From the NCBI GenBank assembly GCA_963827315.1, contig CAWHAL010000002.1, positions 310,001 through 374,000 of the forward strand: a stretch of 64,000 bases of DNA, in the 5' to 3' direction. The first letter of the stretch is position 1, and each line of letters starts with the position of its first letter. Origin of the DNA: CAVXEF01 sp963827315 (GTDB taxonomy: Bacteria > Planctomycetota > Phycisphaerae > Sedimentisphaerales > Anaerobacaceae). The notes below the pieces were generated by a model. The model had not been told where the DNA came from and ran no database searches. It worked only from the letters and a program-made list of their open reading frames with translations. Made by a program: the position numbers and the translations under genes. Shown here one piece after another: positions 15,767 to 24,404 of the stretch.

Positions 15767-18484
15767 ATGGCAGGCAAGTGGGTTTATTTCTTCGGCGGCG
15801 GAAAAGCCGAAGGCAGTGCGAAAATGAAGGAGCTTTTGGGTGGCAAGGGCGCGAATCTTGCTGAAATGGCCAAGTTGGGTGTGCCTGTTCCGCCGGGTTT
15901 TACAATTACTACCGAAGTTTGCACCTATTATTATCAGAATAAGAGGAAATACCCGAAAGGGCTTAAAGAGATGGTGGTGCAATCGCTTAAAAAAGTTGAA
16001 AAACTAATGGGCAAAAAATTCGGCGACCTTCAAAATCCGCTGCTGCTGTCCGTTCGTTCAGGCGCACGTCGGTCAATGCCCGGTATGATGGAGACGGTCC
16101 TGAATATCGGATTGACTGAAAAGACCATACCCGGACTTATTGAGCAGAGCGGCGATAAAAGGTTCGTGTATGATGCATATCGCCGGCTGATTATGATGTA
16201 CGCCGACGTGGTGATGGAAAAAGCGGCTGGTGTTGAACCGAAGGATGGGGAAGGTATCCGCAGACAGATGGAAAGAATTATGGACGATGTGAAAAAGCGG
16301 AAGGGCTGTAAGAGCGATACTGACCTGACAGCCGATGACCTCCAGCAGCTCTGCGAAAAGTTCAAAAAGAAAGTCAAAGAAGTTCTGGGCAAAGATTTCC
16401 CGGATGACCACCACGAGCAGTTATGGGGAGGCATTCACGCCGTATTTGCTTCGTGGTTCGGCAAACGCGCCGTAAGTTACAGGCGGATTGAGAACATACC
16501 CGATGAATGGGGAACAGCGGTTAGCGTTCAGACGATGGTGTTCGGCAATATGGGTACGGATTCGGCCACGGGCGTTGCCTTTACGCGTAACCCCGGCAAC
16601 GGCGAAAATAAATTCTATGGTGAATATCTCATCAATGCCCAGGGTGAGGATGTCGTCGCGGGTATCAGGACGCCGGCGCCGGTGAACGAGTACTCAAAGA
16701 GCGAGCACAACAAGCAGTTGCTTTCGCTGGAAAAGGCGATGCCGAAGATTTACAAGGAGCTGTTCGCTGTGCAGAAACGGCTTGAGAAGCATTACCACGA
16801 TATGCTCGACATCGAGTTTACAATTGAGAACGGGCGGTTCTTTATGCTTCAGTGCCGTGTGGGCAAACGCAACGGCCCCGCAGCGGTGCGAATGGCTGTC
16901 GATATGCTCAAAGAAAAGTTAATAAAGAAGGAAGAAGCGGTAATGCGCGTGACGCCATCGCAGTTAGATGAACTGCTTCATCCGGTAATCGACCCGAAGG
17001 AGGAAAAGAGACATAAGCCGTTGGCAAAGGGTCTGCCTGCCGGCCCGGGCGGCGCGTCCGGGCAGATTGTATTTACTGCTAATAGTGCCGTACAGTGGGC
17101 AAAGCAGGGCAAAAAGGTAATCCTTGTCAGGGAAGAGACCAACCCTGAGGATGTTGAGGGAATGCGCACCGCAGAGGCTATTTTGACGGCGCGCGGAGGT
17201 ATGACATCGCACGCCGCTCTGGTTGCCCGCGGATGGGGCAAATGTTGCATCGTGGGTTGCGGAGCTCTTCATGTCGACTACGATAAAAAAGAAATTCGCA
17301 TCGATGGAGAAGTTCTGAGGGAAGGCGACTATATTACCCTCAATGGCACAAAAGGCAATGTCTATAAAGGGCAGTTGCCGATGATGGATGTGACGGAAGA
17401 AAATAAAATTCTCAATAGTTTTCTGAAGACTTGTGATTCCATAAGGAAACTGGGCATACGTACCAATGCCGATACTCCGGAAGATGCGCAGAGGGCGAGG
17501 CAGTTCGGTGCCGAGGGTATTGGACTGTTCAGGACCGAGCATATGTTTTATGGCAGGGGTTCGGATGAGCCGTTGTTTATTCTTCGAAAGATGATTGTTT
17601 CCAGTACTCAGCAGGAGAGAATCAAGGCGCTGGACGAGTTGTTCCCCTATGTCAAGCGAGACATAAAAGGGACGCTGGAGGCAATGGATGGTCTGCCGGT
17701 AGTAATTCGGCTGCTCGACCCGCCGCTGCATGAGTTTGTGCCTCGCGACCCCGCAAGGTTGCAGCAGTTGGCCGGCGATTTGAATATAAGTCTTGGGGAG
17801 TTATCCAGACGTGCCGACAGTCTCCACGAATCCAACCCGATGATGGGGCACCGCGGCGTGCGCTTAGGTGTTACTTATCCTGAGGTGAGCCGAATGCAGA
17901 TACGAGCAATCTTTGAGGCGGCTGCCGAGCTTGTCAGAGAAGGTAAAAAGCCGTATCCGGAGATTATGGTGCCGGTTGTGTGTGATGCCGAGGAAGTGAA
18001 GAACCAGCGAACTATTGTCCGGGAAGTTTATCAGGAGGTTCTGGAAAAATATAAACTCAAGAAGCTCAGACATATGATTGGAACAATGATAGAGATACCG
18101 CGGGCATCTATTGTGGCGGACGAAATAGCAGAGTCTATGGAGTTTTTCTCGTTCGGAACGAATGATATGACTCAGATGGGCTTCGGGTTCTCGCGTGATG
18201 ATATTGGCGGGTTTCTGCCGGATTATCTGGAGAAAGGCATCCTTCCGCAGGACCCATTCCAGTCCATCGACCAGAAGGGTATCGGCGAATTGATAAAGAT
18301 GGGTATTCAGCGGGGACGCAAGACGCGTAAAAACCTTGAAGTCGGCATCTGTGGTGAACATGGCGGCGACCCGAGCAGTATTGATTTTTGCCATCGCGTT
18401 GGGATGAACTACGTATCGTGTTCGCCGTTCAGGGTTCCCATCGCTCGACTCGCCGCCGCCCAGGCTGCGGTTACAAACGGCTGA
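15767..18484 (+). CDS. ppdK: Pyruvate, phosphate dikinase
   Basis: Reversibly converts pyruvate, ATP and phosphate to PEP, AMP and PPi. ATG 15767 follows a clear AAAGGAG site; the product has 905 residues, as usual for the family. The N-terminal nucleotide-binding domain starts LLGGKGANLAEMAKLGVPVP and contains VRSGARRSMPGMMETVLNIG; the swivelling phosphohistidine domain has TARGGMTSHAALVARGWG (catalytic His near residue 480); the C-terminal TIM barrel has GLFRTEHMF, MGHRGVRLG, GTMIEIPRA and SFGTNDMTQM with the Cys region EVGICGEHGGDP. Together with eno it can feed gluconeogenesis or a PPi-linked glycolysis. Confident. Confidence 0.97.
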   Translation: MAGKWVYFFGGGKAEGSAKMKELLGGKGANLAEMAKLGVPVPPGFTITTEVCTYYYQNKRKYPKGLKEMVVQSLKKVEKLMGKKFGDLQNPLLLSVRSGARRSMPGMMETVLNIGLTEKTIPGLIEQSGDKRFVYDAYRRLIMMYADVVMEKAAGVEPKDGEGIRRQMERIMDDVKKRKGCKSDTDLTADDLQQLCEKFKKKVKEVLGKDFPDDHHEQLWGGIHAVFASWFGKRAVSYRRIENIPDEWGTAVSVQTMVFGNMGTDSATGVAFTRNPGNGENKFYGEYLINAQGEDVVAGIRTPAPVNEYSKSEHNKQLLSLEKAMPKIYKELFAVQKRLEKHYHDMLDIEFTIENGRFFMLQCRVGKRNGPAAVRMAVDMLKEKLIKKEEAVMRVTPSQLDELLHPVIDPKEEKRHKPLAKGLPAGPGGASGQIVFTANSAVQWAKQGKKVILVREETNPEDVEGMRTAEAILTARGGMTSHAALVARGWGKCCIVGCGALHVDYDKKEIRIDGEVLREGDYITLNGTKGNVYKGQLPMMDVTEENKILNSFLKTCDSIRKLGIRTNADTPEDAQRARQFGAEGIGLFRTEHMFYGRGSDEPLFILRKMIVSSTQQERIKALDELFPYVKRDIKGTLEAMDGLPVVIRLLDPPLHEFVPRDPARLQQLAGDLNISLGELSRRADSLHESNPMMGHRGVRLGVTYPEVSRMQIRAIFEAAAELVREGKKPYPEIMVPVVCDAEEVKNQRTIVREVYQEVLEKYKLKKLRHMIGTMIEIPRASIVADEIAESMEFFSFGTNDMTQMGFGFSRDDIGGFLPDYLEKGILPQDPFQSIDQKGIGELIKMGIQRGRKTRKNLEVGICGEHGGDPSSIDFCHRVGMNYVSCSPFRVPIARLAAAQAAVTNG

Positions 18485-18493
18485 ATTGACTAT

Positions 18494-18521
18494 TTGACAT
18501 AAACGCCGATTCGCGTAGAAT
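18494..18521 (+). promoter_or_regulatory. Promoter upstream of tRNA-His
   Basis: Perfect TTGACA (18494-18499), 16-bp spacer, TAGAAT (18516-18521), starting 10 bp after the ppdK stop. Confidence 0.65.
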
Positions 18522-18524
18522 AAT

Positions 18525-18559
18525 AAGGTGTGCCGATGTTAACTTTGGCGCACCTTTTT
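18525..18559 (+). terminator. Intrinsic-terminator-like hairpin between ppdK and tRNA-His
   Basis: AAGGTGTGCC pairs with GGCGCACCTT (one G-T pair), followed by TTTTTG. It can end the ppdK transcript but lies just downstream of the -10 of the tRNA promoter. Confidence 0.6.
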
Positions 18560-18566
18560 GTTTTGT

Positions 18567-18641
18567 GGTGAAAGTAGCTCAGTTGGATAGAGCATCGGAT
18601 TGTGGTTCCGAGGGTCGCGGGTTCGAATCCCGTCTTTCACC
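18567..18641 (+). tRNA. tRNA-His (GTG)
   Basis: Full cloverleaf: acceptor GTGAAAG/CTTTCAC, D-arm GCTCAGTTGGATAGAGC, anticodon stem TCGGA/TCCGA with loop TTGTGGT (anticodon GTG), T-arm GCGGGTTCGAATCCCGT. The extra 5' G at 18567 (G-1) faces the C discriminator at 18641, the hallmark of bacterial tRNA-His. CCA is not encoded; a T-run follows. Confidence 0.96.
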
Positions 18642-18765
18642 CTTTTTTACCTCTGACTTCCCCGTTCGTTATTCGATATTCGAAATTCAAGGAAGAAAAA
18701 CAAAAAAGGCAAGCCCTTTCTCCAAGACCTGCCTGTTTATTGATATCGGCCGCCCCCCCGGCCGT

Positions 18766-19577
18766 CTATCTTCTATTTCGTCTTAACAACGCAGCTCCGA
18801 GGCCGAGCAGGCAAATCGTCGTCGGCTCAGGAACGGGAGTAGCGGTGAAGGTGAAATTGAAGCTTCCCTGAGAGTACCAGGTAGACAACGGATCATAGTC
18901 AGACGCCAAGTTGGTGATAACCGGCGTATACGCGTCGGCAGCGAGCCGGTAGCCGCCTGCAGGCAGCACCTGGTCAAAGTCAATAGTATTGAACACAAGG
19001 TCGTTTTTGGCCCACCAGAAGTTTTCCGCTTGGACATCTGTGATATACTCCCCTCCTATTGAACACAATTGTATGTACACCAAATAGGCTGCCGGTGGTT
19101 GTTCCTCTTCAGGATACCCTGGGGGGCATCACTGGCATTCCCAGCAACCGTTCCTGTGATACTAACATCGCAATCTGTCGGAAGGAAGAACTCGGTGTAG
19201 AAGTAGGATTCGCCGGTTGCCGAACCGCATGCCCCGTAACAAGCGATGGAAGAGGCGGCGGCGGCACTGGCACTGGCGTGAAAAGATGTGGGGCCAAATT
19301 CAGATGTCTGGCTGGCCGATGCGCTGGCGGTGGCTCCCGGTACGGAGTCACCGACAACTAAATCGGCCTGAAATGGTGCTCCCAGAACAGGAGGGTTAAT
19401 TACGGGGTAGTCCATCTTGCGTTGAGTGCCATCATAGCTCCATATATCGAAGCTTGCACATATTAACCGGTTCCCGGTCTGCTCACCGAAGTATTGAATT
19501 GTGTCTGCTCTGGCCGGATACGTCCGTAACGAAACTCCTGCTACAACCAGCACTACAAAAGTTAATAATTTTTTCAT
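18766..19577 (-). pseudogene. PEP-CTERM exoprotein, interrupted by a frameshift at a G6 tract
   Basis: Two overlapping frames make one protein. The 5' part (19577 leftwards) has a signal peptide MKKLLTFVVLVVAGVSLRTY...ARA and an Ala/Ser-rich exodomain; the 3' part (to 18766) ends with the sorting tail PVPEPTTICLLGLGAALLRR. The frames meet at a run of six G on the plus strand (19121-19126): a seventh base would join SDAP to PGYPEEEQPPAAYLV and restore one frame of about 270 residues. PEP-CTERM tails are recognised by exosortase and removed during export to the cell surface; no exosortase gene is here. The tract may be phase-variable, a decay mutation or a sequence error. Confidence 0.8.
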
Positions 19578-19618
19578 TTGAGTTTTTCTTTTTTACTTTT
19601 CTATTTACTTCTTTTCTC

Positions 19619-20536
19619 TTATCTTTTTCTGCGGAGCAGACTCAAAGCACCGAGGCCCAGCAGACAAATCGTCGCCGGTTCGGGCACGGCGGCGAGACCC
19701 GAAACATTTCCCAAGCCAATGTCGGTAAAGTCGGCCACCACATAAGTTTCTCCGGTAACTATGTTTACACGGAGCAGTTGCGAAACAGGACCCGGCAAAT
19801 AGCTTTGAACGCCGTACGCTTGGCCGTCGACCGGGTCGAAGGAAAGCGCACCGACGAAGTCGGCCGGATGTGCGCTGCACAAAAATGTCACTGCGGCGTT
19901 TACAGGATTGATCTCATATAGTTCCTTAATTCCCTGTCCTGTGACGCTCGTTCCGCTGCCAAAGAGCTTCCCTGTGGTGTCAAAGTCCAGACCATACACC
20001 GATGCCAATGCGCCGGTATCGCTCCGCGTCAATGTACCAACCACCGTAGGCGCTCCCGTCGCCGGATTGATTGTCAAGAGCCTTTTCGTTGCAGTGTCAG
20101 TTGCATACAGAAAGCCATTACTTGGGTTGTAGGCCAACGACGCCAGGGCCCCGTACGATCCCACCTGACCGATCACGGTCCCCTGCCCCGTGGTCAGGTT
20201 GACGGTGATTAAGTTAGAATTACCACTAAATCCGGTAACACCATACATAGTCTGGTGATCAAAATCGTAGGCGAGTCCCTGAACCAGACCTACTCCCATA
20301 GCATGAGGAAGTTTCGTCATAGCTCCTGTCGACGGATCGACGCACGCCATATATCCCCCCAGATCGCTAGCGTACAAGATAGAGCCTTGGGTAGTTCCCG
20401 GTGTGATAACGATCATCACCGCTACCATCACACAAATTGTAATCCGCCTTCGCGCGAGCAACATAGCCGCTTCCGGCCTTCGCAGCCGAAGCTGCTTCGG
20501 CGGAGTGGGCTCGGCGGAGTTACTTAACTTTTTCAC
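19619..20536 (-). CDS. PEP-CTERM protein with beta-propeller-like repeats
   Basis: 305 residues, secreted. The hydrophobic signal is at about residues 31-50 (ITICVMVAVMIVITPGTTQG), preceded by an odd Pro/Arg-rich stretch (about 6-24) that is encoded by a dispersed repeat; ATG codons at residue 1 or 25 (MLLARRR) are both possible starts. The exodomain repeats a pattern such as GLAYDFDHQTMYGV, SLAYNPSNGFLYATD, GLDFDTTGKLFGSG and ALSFDPVDGQAYGV, the spacing of a beta-propeller. The tail VPEPATICLLGLGALSLLRR plus RKR is a complete sorting signal. Function beyond surface location is not evident. Confidence 0.85.
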   Translation of the reverse strand: MKKLSNSAEPTPPKQLRLRRPEAAMLLARRRITICVMVAVMIVITPGTTQGSILYASDLGGYMACVDPSTGAMTKLPHAMGVGLVQGLAYDFDHQTMYGVTGFSGNSNLITVNLTTGQGTVIGQVGSYGALASLAYNPSNGFLYATDTATKRLLTINPATGAPTVVGTLTRSDTGALASVYGLDFDTTGKLFGSGTSVTGQGIKELYEINPVNAAVTFLCSAHPADFVGALSFDPVDGQAYGVQSYLPGPVSQLLRVNIVTGETYVVADFTDIGLGNVSGLAAVPEPATICLLGLGALSLLRRKR

Positions 20537-20572
20537 TTTGTTTTCCCTTAAATATTTGTTGATTGTTTATTG

Positions 20573-21370
20573 TTATTTTCTTCGATGAAGCAGGCCCAGA
20601 ACACCGAGGCCGAGTAGACAAATCGTCGCCGGCTCGGGAACCGTGGTGAATTCTACGTCGTTGCAGTACTCTATCAGGAGGCCGTATGTAAACGTGTCGC
20701 TGCCAACAGTCATAGTAGGGAAAGCAGGGGGGTTCTTGACATTGAAGACCGAGACATCGAACTCGTAGTCGTGACTGGGCAGCAGTGGACCTGGGGCCCA
20801 CGAAGTTGTAGTCATCGAGACCGGGACATTCTCGTAGAAAGCTTCACCTGTGTATGGGTCCTCCACCCACATGCCTAAGGCATCCCCGGCGTCGCTGTCT
20901 ATAGTCCAGGTGAATGTCGGATTGAGGCTGACATCCGTCGCAAGGTGCGTGGGCGAGGTGATATGGACGAAGTCCCCGGGCTCGTCAATGCCGCTGTAGT
21001 CCAGCTTGAAGGTAAGCAGCGAACTGCTGGAGCTGCGGAAGTCGAAAGTGTACTCTCCGGTTGGGTAGTCATCCCGCAGGTCGCCGAGCGAAGAATATTC
21101 GGTCGACCCATAATGCCAGTCGCCATAGTCTTCATAAATAGCAAAGGGCGTTGAAGTGCCGGGCTTTGTTACGTCGATGTGGTCAAGGTCGCCCGTACTG
21201 ACAAAATCTACCGAGATTTCAAGAACCCAGGGGTTGGTTTCCGGTGTCCCATTCCAAAAGTCCTTGCATGAATCTATGTAAATTCCATGGATGTCGAGGT
21301 CTGCCTGCGCCGTGCCGGTTACTGCCATAATCAATCCCACAGCGGCACAAATTGTAATTAACCTTTTCAT
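20573..21370 (-). CDS. PEP-CTERM exoprotein
   Basis: 265 residues from ATG 21370, with signal peptide MKRLITICAAVGLIMAVTGT ending at AQA, and sorting tail VPEPATICLLGLGVLGLLHR. The mature part has an IHGIYIDSCKDFWNGTPETN start, a central Ser-rich segment and a part with ITSPTHLATDVSLNPTFTW that resembles Ig-like/fibronectin-like segments in surface proteins. AAAAGGAGAATT precedes the ATG. It lies between two other PEP-CTERM genes on the same strand with gaps of 36 and 99 bp, so probably one transcription unit. No specific role can be assigned. Confidence 0.83.
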   Translation of the reverse strand: MKRLITICAAVGLIMAVTGTAQADLDIHGIYIDSCKDFWNGTPETNPWVLEISVDFVSTGDLDHIDVTKPGTSTPFAIYEDYGDWHYGSTEYSSLGDLRDDYPTGEYTFDFRSSSSSLLTFKLDYSGIDEPGDFVHITSPTHLATDVSLNPTFTWTIDSDAGDALGMWVEDPYTGEAFYENVPVSMTTTSWAPGPLLPSHDYEFDVSVFNVKNPPAFPTMTVGSDTFTYGLLIEYCNDVEFTTVPEPATICLLGLGVLGLLHRRK

Positions 21371-21410
21371 TTTAATTCTCCTTTTTCGTATCACTTAATA
21401 ATACTCCTCT

Positions 21411-21468
21411 CTTGCTGCGGACCGCCCGCAGCAAGTTTACCCGCCCGAGGCGGGTTTACTTTTTTTCT
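21411..21468. repeat. Two adjacent palindromes between PEP-CTERM genes
   Basis: CTTGCTGCGG-ACC-GCCCGCAGCAAG-like stem (21412-21435), then AAACCCGCC/GGCGGGTTT-like stem (about 21437-21459), then a T-run. The first palindrome recurs almost unchanged at 22437-22459. On the plus strand it is terminator-like; on the minus strand it lies in the transcript between two genes. Confidence 0.55.
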
Positions 21469-21469
21469 T

Positions 21470-22273
21470 TTATCTTTTTCTGCGAACCAGACTCAAAGCG
21501 CCCAGACTGAGTAGACAAATCGTTGCCGGCTCGGGAATTCCTGTAGGTATCGCTGTAATGTAGTCCTGTTTTCCATCGTAGACCAAAGCTCGCAGCTCTA
21601 CTTTTGGGCCGGTGCCGTCAAGGCTGTGCAGCCAGTTATTGGCAGTAGTTGTGTCTGCGTTTGTGCAACGGAAGCCGCGTATACCTACTGTGTTGTCTTT
21701 GGTAACGTTCCATCCAGATGGTGAGTCTGGGAGGTCCTCGTAAATAATCTCCCATACCGCTGCGGCAAAGGCCTCCGCGTTTCTTTTTTGTTGGAGACTG
21801 AATGGTCCGATGCCCACCCAGCTCGGGTTGAAGAACCTGCCCCACAATTCGCTGAGGTATTCAGCCTTAACAGGCCCTATGTAGCTTCCCAGAAAATAGG
21901 TTGGCAAGGGCGAGTCTTCTAGCGCAACGACGTTATATGTCGATGTTTTTTTGGGTGCCCACTCGGACAATTCAATACAGAAACCTCCAAGCGGGCCGTT
22001 GGGCCAGTAGTTGCCCTCGCCTGTACCGTTGGTCTTGTTAAGCATATAGACGCCGCCGCCCACAGATGTGCCGTATAGGCCGCCTCCCCAGACATTAAGT
22101 TGTCCACTTGCACCATAGCCTGTATGTACTATGTCTGCCGTGCCGAGAGGGGCAGCTCCTGCCACGCAGGTCGTAACAAGAGCCAGAATAATTGTTGAAA
22201 TGATGGGGTTGAGAATTGCTGCAAGAAGCGGATTAGCCGACGCCCAAATTCTTATTAACCCTCTCTCACTCAT
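21470..22273 (-). CDS. PEP-CTERM exoprotein
   Basis: From the ATG at 22273 (MSERGLIRIW) it is 267 residues; the frame is open to 22360 but the extra part looks untranslated. A hydrophobic signal spans about residues 14-40 (ILNPIISTIILALVTTCVAG). The exodomain GGFCIELSEWAPKKTSTYNV, EYLSELWGRFFNPSW and AEAFAAAVWEIIYEDLPDSP resembles thioester-like or choice-of-anchor surface domains that bind ligands covalently (Cys near FCIE), which is inference. The tail IPEPATICLLSLGALSLVRR is a sorting signal. It is the first gene of the minus-strand PEP-CTERM cluster, downstream of the structured repeat at 22.4-22.9 kb. Confidence 0.83.
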   Translation of the reverse strand: MSERGLIRIWASANPLLAAILNPIISTIILALVTTCVAGAAPLGTADIVHTGYGASGQLNVWGGGLYGTSVGGGVYMLNKTNGTGEGNYWPNGPLGGFCIELSEWAPKKTSTYNVVALEDSPLPTYFLGSYIGPVKAEYLSELWGRFFNPSWVGIGPFSLQQKRNAEAFAAAVWEIIYEDLPDSPSGWNVTKDNTVGIRGFRCTNADTTTANNWLHSLDGTGPKVELRALVYDGKQDYITAIPTGIPEPATICLLSLGALSLVRRKR

Positions 22274-22435
22274 CTCTGCTTCTCTTTCTCTTCTTCCTTT
22301 TGGCCTTTCATTGGCCCCGTAATTAGGGGCCGAAGCGAGGCCACCATGCCCCCATTTCAAAGGCGCTTATTCAGTTTTATGGCGGACTTCTTTTCACTTT
22401 TTGAAATTTTTTGCTTATGGGTTATTGCCACATTT

Positions 22436-22919
22436 TTTGCTGCGGACTGCCCGCAGCATTTATCACTATCACGGCTGTATAAAAGCCGTGCTTGTTTTTA
22501 CGCTGGGTTCGCCTTGGGCCTTGTGCCTCATTCGGACCCAGCGAAGAAGAGGAGAGAGAGTTCGTGTCATCAAAGTAAGTTATTGTTAACACGGCCCCGC
22601 TGCTTCATTTTTGCGAAGCAAAACGACGGGGCCGTGCTTATTTTCACGCTGGGTTCACGTTGAGCCTTGCGCCTCATTCGGACCCAGCGAAGAAGAGGAG
22701 AGAGAGTTTGTTCACCAGAGTAAGTTATGGTTAACACGGCAAAACCGCGTTTGTTTTCCGCCGGGCCCAAGGACCTTAATCCTTATTTGAACCAGCCTTA
22801 CGGTCATTAAGCCCAGCTTTGGGGGAGAAAACTCATCGTGAGCATTTATGTTTGTCACGGCTTAACTCGTCAGTTGTGCCTTGTGAGGAAGGGGCACAAT
22901 GCACAAAATATCAGCCGTG
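22436..22919 (-). repeat. Tandem structured repeat (two close copies, one diverged)
   Basis: A unit of about 146 bp occurs at 22500-22594 and 22646-22739. Each has a stem CGCTGGGT...ACCCAGCG, then GAAGAAGAGGAGAGAGAGTT, then AGTAAGTTAT.GTTAACACGG, and is joined to a second stem with CACGGC/GCCGTG ends (22470-22490; 22590-22636). The second stem differs in sequence between copies but keeps pairing. A looser third unit follows (22735-22830) and a large CACGGC...GCCGTG stem closes the region (22856-22919). No protein frame explains it. It lies upstream of the minus-strand PEP-CTERM genes. Confidence 0.65.
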
Positions 22920-22972
22920 CCTGCTCTCTATCCTGTGTTCATCAGCATGTTGGTTTCTCTCAGTTTAGCCGT

Positions 22973-23410
22973 CTACTTTGAAATTTTCTGTTTTTCGTAG
23001 CGGCTCTTCGCGTTCTCAGCAGCGGATATTGCCTTTATGGAGACAATGTCCTTAAGCCCGAGCACATTCGCCACGGTTTGAAGGAAGAGACCATCGTCGG
23101 CCTCATCGGTCAGAACCGCGGAGACGCCCAAGCTGCGGGCGGCGATCTCCTGTGCCACGTCGCCGGCCCTTATGAAGACTATGGTCGGAATACCAGGCTT
23201 GGCGGCCCTGAGGGCCTTTACAAATCTGCCGTCGGCCATGTCTCCCAGCTCCCAGTCGCTGATAACGCTGTCAACCCTTTCAGTTTTCAAAGAACGAGCA
23301 GCCTCTACTCCAGACTGCATTGCTATCACTCGGATCGGCAGCTCCTCCAGGACTTCTTCTCTGCCGTTTAATCCGATTGTTAGTACACTTGCTTCCACGA
23401 GAACTATCAT
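22973..23410 (-). CDS. Degenerate receiver-domain protein
   Basis: 145 residues with a CheY-like fold: VISDWELGDMADGRFVKALR carries the usual phospho-acceptor Asp (about residue 51) and PTIVFIRAGD the beta4 strand, but the conserved Lys of beta5 is absent (SAVLTDEADD) and the N-terminal acidic pair is reduced to a single Glu. It may therefore be a pseudo-receiver that signals without normal phosphorylation. No output domain and no kinase is nearby. GGAAAG precedes the ATG. It is upstream of the PEP-CTERM cluster on the same strand, but 700 bp of structured DNA separates them. Confidence 0.7.
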   Translation of the reverse strand: MIVLVEASVLTIGLNGREEVLEELPIRVIAMQSGVEAARSLKTERVDSVISDWELGDMADGRFVKALRAAKPGIPTIVFIRAGDVAQEIAARSLGVSAVLTDEADDGLFLQTVANVLGLKDIVSIKAISAAENAKSRYEKQKISK

Positions 23411-23746
23411 TTCACTTTCCAGACCTATTCATTCACTACTCTCTTGCAGCATCCATCGCAGTTGTCTTTGCCACTTTTCTCTATCGCTACAAGTATTAGC
23501 GAGCCGCGTGCCAGCGGCCATTTTGACGTGAGCGAAATTCCTAACTGTCTTGTGTGCAGTTGCTTATGAGACGAAAAATTTTCGGTGGTTCTCGAGGTAC
23601 TTTTTCGTTAAATGAGCCAATGTGGTCGCTGCCGGCAGGTGATTATCGCAGCAAGTCTTTGGATTTAGAGAGGTTGTAGAACAACCGACTGTTTTGGCCG
23701 CCGGTGACCAAATTGGGCACTGTCCCATTTTGAAAAGGAGTAAAAA
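23411..23746. other. Intergenic, no gene seen
   Basis: About 335 bp without a supported frame. It holds an imperfect inverted stretch near 23570-23610 (ACGAAAAATTTTCGGTGG) and an AAAAGGAG ribosome-binding site at its right end for the next small gene. Confidence 0.5.
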
Positions 23747-23935
23747 ATGATAACAAAAAAGGAATTGCGCTTAATGGAGAAATTAGCCAAAAAACAACAG
23801 GCTGAATTTATGGCGCAGAATCCGAGCGTTCAAGTGCCACCTGAATGCGGCACTGATACACTTCGCCTCATAGCTGAATTACGGGAAAGGCAAACTACTG
23901 ATTGCAAACAGGCTGATAATATGCAATCAACTTAG
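23747..23935 (+). CDS. Small hypothetical protein
   Basis: 62 residues, strongly charged and helical (MITKKELRLMEKLAKKQQAE), no membrane segment and no family recognised. A textbook AAAAGGAG site seven bases before the ATG supports translation. The last 41 bases overlap the convergent GIY-YIG-like gene. It marks the left edge of the accessory island; the role is unknown. Confidence 0.55.
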   Translation: MITKKELRLMEKLAKKQQAEFMAQNPSVQVPPECGTDTLRLIAELRERQTTDCKQADNMQST

Positions 23936-24224
23936 CTTCTACCGCCCTTCTTTCTTCTGCTGTAGAAGAAGGCATTAAATACGTTGCTATATACAGTTTG
24001 GCTTCTCCGCCAGCATTGCGAATCCAACAGGGTCGTGCGTGGTGGCTGGTAAATCCCCGTTCTGATATATTGCCTGATTCGCCAAAATATAAATATGAAT
24101 AAGGTCTTGGCGTGCAAGAGGAGTCATATTTGAGAATTACATAAATACCAGCCTTATATGGTGGTTCCCAATCGTTGAGAAGTATTGGCTCTGAAAATAC
24201 ATAATCCGAAAATTTGATACTCAT
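23895..24224 (-). CDS. GIY-YIG nuclease-superfamily-like protein
   Basis: 109 residues. The fold signature is recognisable: AGIYVIL (GIY at 26-28), YLYFGESGNISER (YFG replacing YIG at 46-48; Arg57 in the place of the catalytic Arg) and a C-terminal helix EERRAVEAKLIAYYQPVCN with Glu96 where the metal-binding Glu is expected. Family members cut DNA in repair, restriction or homing. There is no DNA-binding domain attached. AGGAAAA precedes the ATG. Base composition is more AT-rich than the core genes. Assignment rests on motif order only. Confidence 0.65.
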   Translation of the reverse strand: MSIKFSDYVFSEPILLNDWEPPYKAGIYVILKYDSSCTPRPYSYLYFGESGNISERGFTSHHARPCWIRNAGGEAKLYIATYLMPSSTAEERRAVEAKLIAYYQPVCNQ

Positions 24225-24404
24225 TTTAATTTTCCTAAATAAATTTTTTTTGTTAATAATGTGCGCTCAGCCACATAACTGGGCGCACGCCATAGGCCGA
24301 TTCAAGCCCTTATGAGCTACCAAAGGACACAAATGTCCAATGTCGCCTTACCGGCCTACTGTAGGTCTGTGAGCGCATAGCGCGACTCCTTTCTGAAATG
24401 GCTC

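Noticed and set aside
16964..17731. 255-residue minus-strand frame opposite ppdK
   Set aside because: Antisense shadow of ppdK with no recognisable motif or ribosome-binding site.
22436..22919. Known riboswitch (c-di-GMP-I or similar) in the tandem structured repeat
   Set aside because: The GGCAAA and CACGGC words suggested it, but the conserved core pairing of that class could not be placed. Left as an unassigned structured repeat.
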